A stretch of 64,000 nt of DNA. Source: Bacillus inaquosorum KCTC 13429. Its GTDB lineage: Bacteria; Bacillota; Bacilli; Bacillales; Bacillaceae. A model generated the notes under the pieces. That model saw only the letters and a program-made list of their open reading frames with translations, did no database searches and was not told the origin of the DNA. The translations under genes and the position numbers were made by a program. The stretch is from assembly GCF_000332645.1 (NCBI RefSeq), contig NZ_AMXN01000005.1:1-64000 (forward strand). Reading direction: 5' to 3'. Below, piece after piece: positions 37,129-45,961 of this stretch (position 1 is the stretch's first letter; every line of letters starts with the position of its first letter).

Positions 37129-37677
37129 ATGAGAGTATTAAAATACGCCATATTAGGGCTTTTGCGAAAAGGCGAATTGAGCGGATATGATATTACGAGT
37201 TATTTTAAAGAGGAGCTTGGCCAATTTTGGAGCGCCAAGCACAGTCAGATTTATCCTGAGCTCAAAAAGCTGACAGATGAAGGATTTATCACGTTCCGGA
37301 CAACGATTCAAGGCACAAAGCTGGAGAAAAAAATGTACACCCTGACAGACAGCGGAAAGCAGGAGCTGCACGACTGGCTGATCCGCCACCAGCCGATACC
37401 AGAGACGGTGAAGGATGAATTTATGCTGAAGGCTTATTTCATTTCTTGTCTATCACGGCAGGAGGCTTCCGACTTGTTCACAGACCAGCTGCTGAAACGC
37501 AAGGCCAAGCTGTCTGATCTGCAGGGAAGCTATGAAAAGCTTATGGCTTCAGCAGAGCCGATGTCGTTTTCTTCATCGGACTTCGGCCACTATCTCGTGC
37601 TGACGAAAGCGCTGGAGCGGGAGAAAAATTATGTTTCTTGGCTGGAGTCAATTTTGGCCATGATAGATAAGAATTGA
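37129..37677 (+). CDS. padR: PadR, repressor of the phenolic acid stress response
   Basis: 182 residues. Winged helix in the N-terminal 80 residues: LKYAILGLLRKGELSGYDI, then HSQIYPELKKLTDEGFI, and a wing up to the TDSGKQEL. C-terminal dimerisation helices follow. PadR represses padC (phenolic acid decarboxylase) until p-coumarate or ferulate binds. ATG at 37129 follows ACGGAGGATAGC. Confidence 0.93.
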   Translation: MRVLKYAILGLLRKGELSGYDITSYFKEELGQFWSAKHSQIYPELKKLTDEGFITFRTTIQGTKLEKKMYTLTDSGKQELHDWLIRHQPIPETVKDEFMLKAYFISCLSRQEASDLFTDQLLKRKAKLSDLQGSYEKLMASAEPMSFSSSDFGHYLVLTKALEREKNYVSWLESILAMIDKN

Positions 37678-37728
37678 CCGGGAGCGGCCTTCTGGCTGCT
37701 CCGATACTTAATGCGGGGGAACGGACAA

Positions 37729-38328
37729 TTGAAGGTGACATTGCGTGAATTAACAGGGGAACTGATCCGAGTGGTGCCGATGGATAAAAGCCATATTCAA
37801 GGTTTATATGAAGCTGCAAATGATGAAAACATCTGGGCGCATTTACCGAAAACCATCAGAACGCTGCATGATATGGAGGCTTTTGTTGAGGAAGCGCTGC
37901 AAGCGAAAGATTCGGGTGCAGAATGTCCATTCGTGATTATTCAACGCGAGACTGGCAAAATCGTCGGCACGACACGATTTCTGTATATGTCATCTGCTGC
38001 AAGAAGCCTTGAGATCGGCTGGACGTGGTTTCACCCTTCAGTGTGGGGCACCTCAGTCAACACTGAATGCAAATATTTGCTGTTACAATATTGCTTTGAA
38101 CAGCTAAACACGATTCGGGTGCAGTTCAAAACAGATGAACGAAATATCAGATCACAAAAGGCCATTGAACGGCTGGGAGCAGTTAAAGAAGGCATATTGC
38201 GAAACCAAATGATCAGAAAAGACGGAACATTCCGCAACTCGGTATTTTACAGCATCATCGACAGTGAGTGGCCGTCCGTGAAACAACATTTGGAACAGAG
38301 ACTGCAGCTTACAGAAAAAACAAAATGA
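37729..38328 (+). CDS. GNAT-family acetyltransferase (RimJ/RimL type)
   Basis: About 199 residues. Family features: RELTGELIRVVPMDKSHI (early), a V-x-G-like IVGTTRFLYMS, EIGWTWFHPSVWGTSVN, KTDERNIRSQKAIERLGAVKEG and a C-terminal RDGTFRNSVFYSI-type strand. Acts on proteins or small molecules through acetyl-CoA; target unknown. Start: TTG at 37729, eight bases after GGGGGA, or a nearby GTG at 37735. I do not remember a gene here in B. subtilis 168, where lnrN should be next to padR, so it may be a lineage-specific gene. Confidence 0.8.
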   Translation: MKVTLRELTGELIRVVPMDKSHIQGLYEAANDENIWAHLPKTIRTLHDMEAFVEEALQAKDSGAECPFVIIQRETGKIVGTTRFLYMSSAARSLEIGWTWFHPSVWGTSVNTECKYLLLQYCFEQLNTIRVQFKTDERNIRSQKAIERLGAVKEGILRNQMIRKDGTFRNSVFYSIIDSEWPSVKQHLEQRLQLTEKTK

Positions 38329-38331
38329 TTG

Positions 38332-38365
38332 AAAAAACATCTGCCCCGGGGGCAGATGTTTTTTT
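38332..38365. terminator. Bidirectional terminator between the acetyltransferase and lnrN
   Basis: AAAAAACATCTGCCC / GGGCAGATGTTTTTT 15-bp stem around CGG, T-runs both ways. Confidence 0.86.
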
Positions 38366-39521
38366 AGGCGCGGAGCGCTTTCAGCCCCACTATGAAGGTA
38401 ATTGCTGCAAAAGCAAGCAAGATACCGCAGATCCCGAAAATATCTGTGACGTGCGCACCGTTAGCGATAATCTCAGTCAACCCGCTCATCGCCCACTTTT
38501 GCGGAAGAAATTCAGCGATAGATTGCATAAATGTCGGTTCAATGTCTATCGGCCAATACATTCCGCTTACCATACATGTTGCGATGACGAATAAGTTGCC
38601 GTACGCAAGCTGCTGTTCCGGCGTTCTGACATTGGCCGCAATCACCAATCCGATGCCGACAACTGTCAGCAGAAAAAGCGACACTAACACAATAACCGCA
38701 GCCGGATTCCCCCAGTTGATGCCAAACAGCCAATGGGATGCGAGAAGCAAGATGCCAAATTGAATCCAGCCTATGACAAAGAAGGACAGCACATACCCAG
38801 CACCGATTTCCGCTCGGCTGACAGAGGCTGTAAGCAACCTGGACCAGACGCCGTTTTTTCTTGCTTCAAGAATGGTTCCCGCCGCCCCCATCATGGTCAG
38901 CATGACAAACAGGATGGAAAAGCCTGCTGCTCTGGAAGCTATGTCACTTGCGTCTGCACCCTCTTTTTGATTGCTGAGTGTCTTTCGTTTTACGGCTGGC
39001 GCTGCATCTTCGTGATCTTTGGCGATAACCGTTTTATAAGCCGCCTTCCAGTTCTCTCCCGCTGCCTGAGCTGCCGTTTTCGCCGCGGCAACTTGAATAT
39101 TGAGCTTTGCCAATGTGCTTTCCGCGTACTGTTTGACCATCGGCGCTTCCGACAGCTCCGGGCCGTGGCGGAAGATCAGCTCAGGATGTTTTCCTTTTTC
39201 CAGCTGTGCCTGAAATGAGCGGGATATGATAATGATCCCGGCAATTTTCTTTTGTTTCAGCTTTTCTGACGCTTTGCTTTCAGACATGTTTTCGAATGTA
39301 TACATATCATCGTGTGACTTCAGCTGCCGAATGTAATGCTGCGAGAGAATCGTGTCGTCCTGATCAACGATCGCAAGCCGCAGCTTGTCGTCATTGCTGC
39401 CGAGCATCCCCCCAAATACAAAGGTCAGCAAAAGCGGGGCAGCAAACATCATCAAATAGTTCTGCCGTTTCTTGAAAATGAGAGAAAGCTCAATGCCGCA
39501 AATGGCTATGATTTTTTTCAC
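38364..39521 (-). CDS. lnrN: LnrN, ABC-2 permease of linearmycin exporter
   Basis: 385 residues. Topology of ABC2 membrane proteins: one N-terminal helix (about 20-40), a large external domain (about 45-205), then five helices (about 208-380). External domain contains LRLAIVDQDDTILSQHYIRQL. Together with LnrM it forms the membrane part of a transporter that protects against linearmycins and other polyenes by an energy-dependent route. GTG at 39521 follows AAGGAGG by about nine bases. The frame extends further upstream to 39578, but only this site has a ribosome signal. Confidence 0.9.
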   Translation of the reverse strand: MKKIIAICGIELSLIFKKRQNYLMMFAAPLLLTFVFGGMLGSNDDKLRLAIVDQDDTILSQHYIRQLKSHDDMYTFENMSESKASEKLKQKKIAGIIIISRSFQAQLEKGKHPELIFRHGPELSEAPMVKQYAESTLAKLNIQVAAAKTAAQAAGENWKAAYKTVIAKDHEDAAPAVKRKTLSNQKEGADASDIASRAAGFSILFVMLTMMGAAGTILEARKNGVWSRLLTASVSRAEIGAGYVLSFFVIGWIQFGILLLASHWLFGINWGNPAAVIVLVSLFLLTVVGIGLVIAANVRTPEQQLAYGNLFVIATCMVSGMYWPIDIEPTFMQSIAEFLPQKWAMSGLTEIIANGAHVTDIFGICGILLAFAAITFIVGLKALRA

Positions 39522-39535
39522 CTTGGTGTACCTCC

Positions 39536-40726
39536 TTATCTTGTATGAAGCCGTCTGATACCAAGCACGAGCGAACAAAGGCCGATCGCCGCAAAAAGAA
39601 GCACAGGCTTTTGAAGGTCAGCCCAGCCTCCCCCTTCCATTAAAGAAAGAAAGCCGTCAAGCGCCCATCGATTCGGGACCGCTTTGGATACAGACTGCAA
39701 GAAGTCAGGAAATTGGTACAGCGGCAGCATGGACCCGCCGAGAACCGCAAGCAATTGAATGCCGAAGCCGCCTATCGCATCGGCCGATTTCATATCGCTG
39801 ATGCACGACGCAAGCAGCATGGAAATGCCGGATACAGCTGCAGCGTATGAAAGCCCGAGCACACTCACAAACAGCAGATTATCGCCCCAGTCCACACCGA
39901 ATACATTGATCGTGACGATCAGAAAAATAAAAAATTGTATGATGGCAAACAGATAGGTTCCAAGCCATTTTCCGAAGAGAATGGCGTATTTTTGCACAGG
40001 CGTCATCAGCATTCTGGCAAGCGTCTCCGTATCCTTTTCCTGTAAGAATGATTTCGCCCCGACTGTCATATGAAACAGCATAAACATGCAAAGCATTGCC
40101 GCCGAATAGTATTGAAAACTGGTAACGGCCTTGCTGCCGACTGATTTTTCCGCAATAGTCAGTTTGTCACCCGTTTCTTTTTCAAGCGTCTTTACCAGCT
40201 TTTCTTCAATCTGTGAAGGACCAAGTTTTCCTTGCTTTACAGCTGCCGTTTTGCTGACGTAGTCCATTGAGGCTGACGCGGCTTCCCGAACCGCTTTATA
40301 TTGCTCTATAAAAGAGCCGGCGGCTGTTTCGATGATGGAACTTTTTAATGTTTGATCAGGGTCAGCATAGACAAAAGCTGACGTTTTGCCGGCTTCCCAA
40401 TGACTCGGGATAACGATACCGACATCGATTTTCTTTTCATCAAGCAGTTTCTTCATCTCTTCTTCACTGCTGGCTTGTGTGACCTTTATCGACTTCATTT
40501 TTTTGAGCACATCTGTTTTGAACATGTTCGCTGCATCTGACTGGCCTGATTGGACATAGCCGACTTTGATGTCGTCAATCTGGCTGCCTCCGTCAACAAC
40601 CGATCCGAGCGCCGCCCCTAAAATACAGGTCAGGATCAGCGGCATTAAGATAAGCATCATAAACCCTTTTCTGTCCGTGATTCTGATTTTGACATCTTTC
40701 CATGCGATCCATATGCTTTTTTTCAT
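39536..40726 (-). CDS. lnrM: LnrM, ABC-2 permease of linearmycin exporter
   Basis: 396 residues, same plan as LnrN: short N-terminal tail, helix (about 20-45), external domain about 50-215, then five helices including [14 protein letters not shown] near 340. Starts 12 bases after lnrL and ends 14 before lnrN, so lnrLMN is a tight operon. Confidence 0.91.
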   Translation of the reverse strand: MKKSIWIAWKDVKIRITDRKGFMMLILMPLILTCILGAALGSVVDGGSQIDDIKVGYVQSGQSDAANMFKTDVLKKMKSIKVTQASSEEEMKKLLDEKKIDVGIVIPSHWEAGKTSAFVYADPDQTLKSSIIETAAGSFIEQYKAVREAASASMDYVSKTAAVKQGKLGPSQIEEKLVKTLEKETGDKLTIAEKSVGSKAVTSFQYYSAAMLCMFMLFHMTVGAKSFLQEKDTETLARMLMTPVQKYAILFGKWLGTYLFAIIQFFIFLIVTINVFGVDWGDNLLFVSVLGLSYAAAVSGISMLLASCISDMKSADAIGGFGIQLLAVLGGSMLPLYQFPDFLQSVSKAVPNRWALDGFLSLMEGGGWADLQKPVLLFAAIGLCSLVLGIRRLHTR

Positions 40727-40738
40727 AGCCGTCCCTCC

Positions 40739-41674
40739 TTAATCCCGCAAAGTGCGGCCGGTCAGATTCAGAAACAGGCGCTCCAGATTCGGTTCCTGCA
40801 CCTGAAGAGACAGCAGGTTTATATGATGGGCGGTTGCTTCCGCAAGCAGACTTGTGACGACTTTCTCATGATGAGCCGCAGCAATTTCAATTTTGAGCTC
40901 TGACTCATGTACTGTTACATCATTGACATGAGCCAGAGAACGGATCGCAAATAGAAACGCTTCGTCGATCCCGCTAACCGTGAGCTGAATGATGGTATCG
41001 CCTCCAAGGCGGCTGCACAAATCGGTTTTTGTGCCGATCGCAATCATTTCTCCCTGATCAATAATTCCGATCCGGTCGCATAAATACTCAACCTCTTCCA
41101 TGTAATGACTCGTGTAGATCACCGTCATGCCCGTTTCATTGAGCTGTTTCACCGTTTCTAAAATATGATTTCTCGATTGAGGGTCGATTCCGACAGTCGG
41201 TTCATCCATGATCAGCAGCTCAGGCTTGTGCATTAAGGCGGCACCGATGTTGATTCTCCGTTTCATCCCGCCGGAGAACGTTTCAATTTTATCTTTGGCC
41301 CGCTCAGTCAGGCCGACATATTCAAGGACCTCTGCCGATCTTTTTTTGGCCTCGCCATGCGTAAGTCCGTACATTTTCCCCCAAAACATAAGATTCTCGT
41401 GGGCCGTCAGCGTCGGATATAAAGCAATTTCCTGCGGGACAACGCCGATTTTTTGTTTCGCTTTGGCCGTTTCTTTACCGATGACATAGCCGCCCACTGT
41501 GATGTTCCCGCTGTCATGCGGCACGAGGCCGGAAATCATCGAGATGGTTGTGGACTTCCCCGCACCGTTTGGCCCGAGCAGCCCGAACGACTCCCCCTTT
41601 TGGAGGGAAAAAGAAATGCCTTTCACGATTGTTTTTTTCCCATAGGCCTTTTTGATGTTTTCTGCTTGCAGCAC
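40739..41674 (-). CDS. lnrL: LnrL, ABC ATPase of linearmycin exporter
   Basis: 311 residues. Walker A GPNGAGKST (about 35-43), Q-loop near VPQEIALYP, signature FSGGMKRR (about 136-143), Walker B LLIMDEPTVGID and H-loop YTSHYMEE. DrrA-type C-terminal extension after residue 225. GTG start at 41674 after AAAGGAG. A hairpin and a probable LnrK target lie between it and lnrK. Confidence 0.93.
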   Translation of the reverse strand: MLQAENIKKAYGKKTIVKGISFSLQKGESFGLLGPNGAGKSTTISMISGLVPHDSGNITVGGYVIGKETAKAKQKIGVVPQEIALYPTLTAHENLMFWGKMYGLTHGEAKKRSAEVLEYVGLTERAKDKIETFSGGMKRRINIGAALMHKPELLIMDEPTVGIDPQSRNHILETVKQLNETGMTVIYTSHYMEEVEYLCDRIGIIDQGEMIAIGTKTDLCSRLGGDTIIQLTVSGIDEAFLFAIRSLAHVNDVTVHESELKIEIAAAHHEKVVTSLLAEATAHHINLLSLQVQEPNLERLFLNLTGRTLRD

Positions 41675-41705
41675 GTCGTTTCACTCCTTTTTTAATCCCA
41701 TTGCC

Positions 41706-41753
41706 ATTGTAGAAAAAAGAAGGGCGTGCGGCATGTAGCGCCGGATAGAACAT
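41706..41753 (-). promoter_or_regulatory. lnrLMN promoter with candidate LnrK site
   Basis: TACAAT -10 (41706-41711) without a good -35, plus the inverted repeat ATGT-N13-ACAT (41733-41753) placed where a -35 box should be. That is the arrangement expected for a response regulator that activates. Confidence 0.55.
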
Positions 41754-41759
41754 AAGGCA

Positions 41760-41792
41760 TGAAAAAAAGACCTGTAAAAGGCCTTTTCAGAG
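41760..41792 (-). terminator. lnrJK terminator
   Basis: AAAGGCCT ... AGGTCTTT-type hairpin (one G.T pair) with a long T-run on the minus strand, about 25-58 bases beyond lnrK. Confidence 0.6.
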
Positions 41793-41817
41793 AAATGTAT
41801 ATGCTGAACGTCATATG

Positions 41818-42480
41818 TCAAAAGACAGATACACCATATCTGACTGAATAGATGGCGGCTTGGGTTCTGTCTCTGACAGACAGCTTGCTGATAATGTTCG
41901 AAACGTGATTTTTCACTGTGCCTTCTGTAATGTACAGCTTCTCGGCAATTTCTTTGTTATTCAGCCCGTACCCCAGCTCAGCGAGAACTTCCATTTCACG
42001 ATCGGTCAGGTCGTGCAGCTCCTTAGGTTTTTCTTTCTCGTTTATTCCTTTCAGCTGTCTTTCACGCTTCCATTCATTCAGCATTTGGGCAGTCAGTTCC
42101 GGAGGAAGCACCATACCCCCAGATTGAACAGTCATCACCGCTTTTACAATCGTATCGGCTGACATGTCCTTTAGCAGGTACCCGCTCGCTCCTTCTTCAA
42201 GCGCTTCAGCAATCAGCTCTGAATCCTTGAAGGTCGTCAGCATCAAAACCTTTACGCCGGGCAGCGAGCTTGTAATCAATTTTGTCCCTTCAACTCCGTT
42301 GGAAACCGGCATTCGGATGTCCATTAACACAATATCGGGCTCAAGTTCTTTCGCCTTTTCGAAGGCTTCCTGCCCGTTTCGCGCTGTTGCGATCACATCA
42401 AGCTCTTCTCTGAGCTGAAGCAGCGATGCCAGCCCTTCTCTGACGATATCCTGATCGTCGGTAATGATGATCTTAATCAT
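41818..42480 (-). CDS. lnrK: LnrK, LuxR-type response regulator
   Basis: 220 residues. REC domain with IITDDQDIVREGL and phospho-acceptor D in IVLMDIRMP (about residue 54). C-terminal HTH (LTDREMEVLAELGYGLNNKEIAEKL, about 153-177, with KNHVSNIISKL). Activates lnrLMN when linearmycin-type polyenes disturb the membrane. ATG at 42480 overlaps the lnrJ stop (ATGA), so lnrJ and lnrK are translationally coupled. Confidence 0.94.
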   Translation of the reverse strand: MIKIIITDDQDIVREGLASLLQLREELDVIATARNGQEAFEKAKELEPDIVLMDIRMPVSNGVEGTKLITSSLPGVKVLMLTTFKDSELIAEALEEGASGYLLKDMSADTIVKAVMTVQSGGMVLPPELTAQMLNEWKRERQLKGINEKEKPKELHDLTDREMEVLAELGYGLNNKEIAEKLYITEGTVKNHVSNIISKLSVRDRTQAAIYSVRYGVSVF

Positions 42481-43679
42481 GATAAACTCTCCTTTTGCTG
42501 CGCGGGCCCGAAGCTCCATTTTTTATTAGCCAGTGAAAATTTGGCGATCACAGTAAATCCTTGATCCCGTTCGCTCTCAAAGCGGATCATTCCGCCATGC
42601 TCCGCTGCCCGCTTTTTCATGTTCAAGAGACCAAAGCCGAGTGCCGCGTCGGGATTTCCTTTTCCGTCATCCTTAATGACAAGGCTGATGCTGTCCGGTG
42701 CGCAGGCAAGCTGGATCGAACAGGCCGTGGCACCGCCGTGCCGTTTAGCATTGGTCAGTGCTTCCTGCACCGTTCTGACCAGAGTCGGATGAAGAGACAG
42801 CGGGATCATCGCCGGATCACCGCTGACCGCAAAATCGGTTGTGATTCCCGCATTTTTGTAAAAGTCTTCTGTCAGCTGTTTCAACGTTTCGATTAACGAA
42901 GGTTCGTTTTCCGTTTGCAGGGTGCGCACTGATAAGCGGACATCATCAAGCGCTTCGCGGGCAAGCGTTTCACATACCCCGACCGTCTCCTCCGCTTTTT
43001 GGCTGTCTCTTTTTTGCCATTCACGCAAAAGCTGCAGCTGTACGAGGAGCGCCGTCATTTTGTGCCCGACTGTATCATGGATGTCCCTTGCCATTCTGTT
43101 CCGCTCATGAATGGCAGTCAGCTCTTCAACCTGCTTCGCATATAAATGCAGCTCCTGGTGCGCAGCAGACAGCGCCAAGTGTGACTCCGTCAGTTCCTGA
43201 AACTGCTGTTTTGCCGTTTCCTGCGTATCCAACAGCTTGCGGATTAATTTACCGACAACTCCGCAAAAGACAACGAATGTCATGCTGATACAATGATCCA
43301 TCACATATTCATCGCCGAACATACGATATGTACGAATGAGCACAATCAGCCACATGATAAAACAAAAACAAAGGACAGACCATACTGTTTTCCGGTCAAA
43401 CCCTTTCAAAAAAAAGGTAACAGCAACCGGGCTGAGCAATGTGATATATAAACCTGTACCCGGAAATATGAAACCGAATGAAAAGCCTACTGCAATATCA
43501 ATCAGACAAAAAATAACGGCATACTTCTCTACTCTTAATAAGAGATGATTTGCTAAGAACACACCCGCACCGCCAGCGATGAACAAATACTCAAACCAGC
43601 GGTCATCTTTTACAAGAAAAAAGTAAACCGAACAACTTACCATTAAGGTGAAAATCCTAGTAAATATAAGAGCCTTCAC
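42477..43679 (-). CDS. lnrJ: LnrJ, membrane histidine kinase
   Basis: 400 residues. Six or seven N-terminal hydrophobic segments (about 1-135), then coiled coil, HisKA_3 with ARDIHDTVGHKMTALL (phospho-His about residue 199) and an HATPase domain with DDGKG and GFGLLNMKKRA. This NarL-type kinase senses polyenes at the membrane. GTG at 43679 follows GGGAG at eight bases. Confidence 0.93.
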   Translation of the reverse strand: MKALIFTRIFTLMVSCSVYFFLVKDDRWFEYLFIAGGAGVFLANHLLLRVEKYAVIFCLIDIAVGFSFGFIFPGTGLYITLLSPVAVTFFLKGFDRKTVWSVLCFCFIMWLIVLIRTYRMFGDEYVMDHCISMTFVVFCGVVGKLIRKLLDTQETAKQQFQELTESHLALSAAHQELHLYAKQVEELTAIHERNRMARDIHDTVGHKMTALLVQLQLLREWQKRDSQKAEETVGVCETLAREALDDVRLSVRTLQTENEPSLIETLKQLTEDFYKNAGITTDFAVSGDPAMIPLSLHPTLVRTVQEALTNAKRHGGATACSIQLACAPDSISLVIKDDGKGNPDAALGFGLLNMKKRAAEHGGMIRFESERDQGFTVIAKFSLANKKWSFGPAQQKESLS

Positions 43680-43759
43680 GCTCATCACTCCCGTTACCCA
43701 ATTCCTTTCTTATCATACCTGCCTCAGGTCATTTTTGACAGGAGTTTCTGGAAAATAAA

Positions 43760-43790
43760 AACCGCATATGGCTTTATGTCATATGCGGCG
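43760..43790 (-). terminator. yfiI terminator
   Basis: CCGCATATG / CATATGCGG stem (43762-43770, 43780-43788) with T-rich minus-strand tail. Confidence 0.8.
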
Positions 43791-43801
43791 GTTCCACTTA
43801 T

Positions 43802-44980
43802 TTATTTGAATTCAACCCAGACTGATCCTTGGTCTGCTGAACGCACGCAATTCTCAATCCAGCGGATGCCCTCGATTCCTGCATCAATGTCAGGATACAC
43901 CAAGTTGTTCAAGGTTTCTTCATCTTCGCGTTTTTTAGCGTCAATTGCTATGGCAAACTTAAGATAAATATTGGCCCATGCCTCTGACAGCCCTTCGCTG
44001 TGTAAGGCGCCCAGACGTTCATCAGCACTGCACGCACCGTATAAATACGGCATGCCGCGAACGAGTGTCTGAATCGGCTCTCCCTGCACTTCATACGTCA
44101 GTTCGTTTGGCTTGCTGTCCCACCATTCGATGCTTGCTTTTGAGCCGACAATCCGGATTCTATGACCATCCATACACCCGGCATTGATTGATGATGTCCA
44201 CATCGTTCCGACCGCTCCGTTTTCATAATGCATGAGCACATGTGCGTTGTCCTCCAGCGGCGCTCGGCTGCCGACGAAGCTTTGGCGGTCACACAGCAGC
44301 TCTTTGATTTTCATCTGCGGCATAATGAGCTGCGACATATAATACGTGTGGGTAGATAAATCGCCCAGCACAAAGCTTGGCCCGGCGATCGCAGGGTCGA
44401 CACGCCATTTCTGTGCAGCGCTTATGTTTTCGCCCTCATCTGCTGCACAAAAACCGTGTGTATACTGCAAGTCAACCACACGAATATCGCCGATCTTGCC
44501 CTGCTCAATCATCGCACGCATTTGAAGGAGCATTTGATTGCCGGAAAAACCGTATGTCACGCCGACAATTTTCCCTTTTTTCTCTGCGAGCGCTTTGATT
44601 TCATAGCCCTCTTCTGAAGTGAAGAACAGCGGTTTTTCACAGATGACATGCTGATCTGCTTCAAGCGCCGCCTTACAGATCTCATAATGAGTGCCGTTCG
44701 GAGTGGCAATCGATACAACCTCTATGCCGTCCTCTCTTTTCGCTTCCTCCGCAAACATTGTTTGATAGTCGGGATAACAGCGTTCCGCATCCACTCCGAG
44801 GTTCACCCCGAAGTCTTTTCCTCTTCCGGCATCGATATCAAAGGCGCCTGCGGTTAATTGAAAGGCAGTATTGTCTCTCAGCGCTCCAATACGATGTTTA
44901 TATCCAACCTGGCTGAGCCGCCCGCCGCCTACCATTGCCCAGCGCAGCGGTTTTGAAATGATTCTTTCTCCATTTAGCAT
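43802..44980 (-). CDS. yfiI: YfiI, Gfo/Idh/MocA-family oxidoreductase
   Basis: 392 residues. N-terminal dinucleotide motif VGGGRLSQVGYKHR (about 17-30), CEKPLFFT (about 113-120) with the family EKP motif, and a beta-sheet C-terminal domain. Oxidises a sugar or cyclitol with NAD(P). Third gene of yfiG-yfiH-yfiI; substrate unknown. Confidence 0.86.
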   Translation of the reverse strand: MLNGERIISKPLRWAMVGGGRLSQVGYKHRIGALRDNTAFQLTAGAFDIDAGRGKDFGVNLGVDAERCYPDYQTMFAEEAKREDGIEVVSIATPNGTHYEICKAALEADQHVICEKPLFFTSEEGYEIKALAEKKGKIVGVTYGFSGNQMLLQMRAMIEQGKIGDIRVVDLQYTHGFCAADEGENISAAQKWRVDPAIAGPSFVLGDLSTHTYYMSQLIMPQMKIKELLCDRQSFVGSRAPLEDNAHVLMHYENGAVGTMWTSSINAGCMDGHRIRIVGSKASIEWWDSKPNELTYEVQGEPIQTLVRGMPYLYGACSADERLGALHSEGLSEAWANIYLKFAIAIDAKKREDEETLNNLVYPDIDAGIEGIRWIENCVRSADQGSVWVEFK

Positions 44981-44992
44981 CAGAAAAACCTC

Positions 44993-45934
44993 CTATTGGC
45001 TGATAGTTTGTTTTAAAGCTTCTATCGATGTACGGATGCCCGCTTCCGGTGACATCGTTAAGTCCTCCATTTCTAAGGAAACCTCACCGTCATACCCCAT
45101 CATTTTTACGACTGAAAAAAATTCCTTCCACCACTGTAAATCCTGTCCGCAGCCGACAGCTACATAATTCCATGCCCGGTTTGCAGGATCTGTCACTTCT
45201 TTTGTTTCTAACAGCCCGTTAACCGCAGCTAAATGTCTTTCAATTCTGACATCTTTTCCGTGAACATGGTGAATGGCTTCTCCGAGCTCCCTTGCTGCGA
45301 TGATTGGGTCTGCACCCATCCATAACAAATGGCTCGGGTCAAGATTCAAACCGACCATCGGGCCGACTGCATTTCTGAGCCGAAAGAGAGTCTCAGGATT
45401 ATAGACTAATTGAGAGCTGAAATTTTCAAGCGCGATTTTTACAACACCGCAGGCTTCCGCTTTTTGGACAAGCTCCTTCCAATAAGGAATCGCAACCTCT
45501 TCCCATTGATAGTTGAGGATATCTTTTAAAACGGGAGGCCAGCTCACTGTGTATGTGATCCAGTTCGGCACTTTGTCGTCCGGGCCGCCGGCTGGCAGGC
45601 CGCTCATCATGATCACTTTTTTGACGCCTAATAATCCAGCCAGCTCCAGCGTTTTGTCCGTTACTTCTCTGTGCAATTTGCCCAGTTCGCCTGGATCCAA
45701 AGGATTCCCCGAGCAGTTTAAAGCGCAAAGTGTCATATTCCGCTTTTCCAGCGCTGCTGAAAACTCTTCTCTTTTGTGGCTGCTTTGCAGCAGTTCATCA
45801 AGATTCAAGTGAGGCGCAGGCGACCAGCCTCCGGTTGTCATTTCAAGCGTATCAATGCCAAGCTCCGCGGCAAAATCGAGCATTTCTTCAAAAGGCAAAT
45901 GTCCTAAGCTGTCTGTTACATAAGATAGTTTCAT
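44993..45934 (-). CDS. yfiH: YfiH, TIM-barrel sugar isomerase/epimerase
   Basis: 313 residues of the xylose-isomerase-like/AP-endonuclease-2 family. Begins LSYVTDSLGHLPFEEMLDFA; metal-binding positions in ENFSS (about 167-171), DPSHLLW (about 198-204) and VHGKDVR (about 224-230), ending with SLEMED. Likely isomerises the oxo-sugar made by YfiI or supplies its substrate. Middle gene of the operon. Confidence 0.86.
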   Translation of the reverse strand: MKLSYVTDSLGHLPFEEMLDFAAELGIDTLEMTTGGWSPAPHLNLDELLQSSHKREEFSAALEKRNMTLCALNCSGNPLDPGELGKLHREVTDKTLELAGLLGVKKVIMMSGLPAGGPDDKVPNWITYTVSWPPVLKDILNYQWEEVAIPYWKELVQKAEACGVVKIALENFSSQLVYNPETLFRLRNAVGPMVGLNLDPSHLLWMGADPIIAARELGEAIHHVHGKDVRIERHLAAVNGLLETKEVTDPANRAWNYVAVGCGQDLQWWKEFFSVVKMMGYDGEVSLEMEDLTMSPEAGIRTSIEALKQTISQ

Positions 45935-45961
45935 TGATAGATTCCTCCTGGTATCTGCAGA

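Noticed and set aside
38733-39218. A 161-codon open frame antisense to lnrN
   Set aside because: No ribosome site and no family features; the opposite strand codes for a well-recognised ABC-2 permease.
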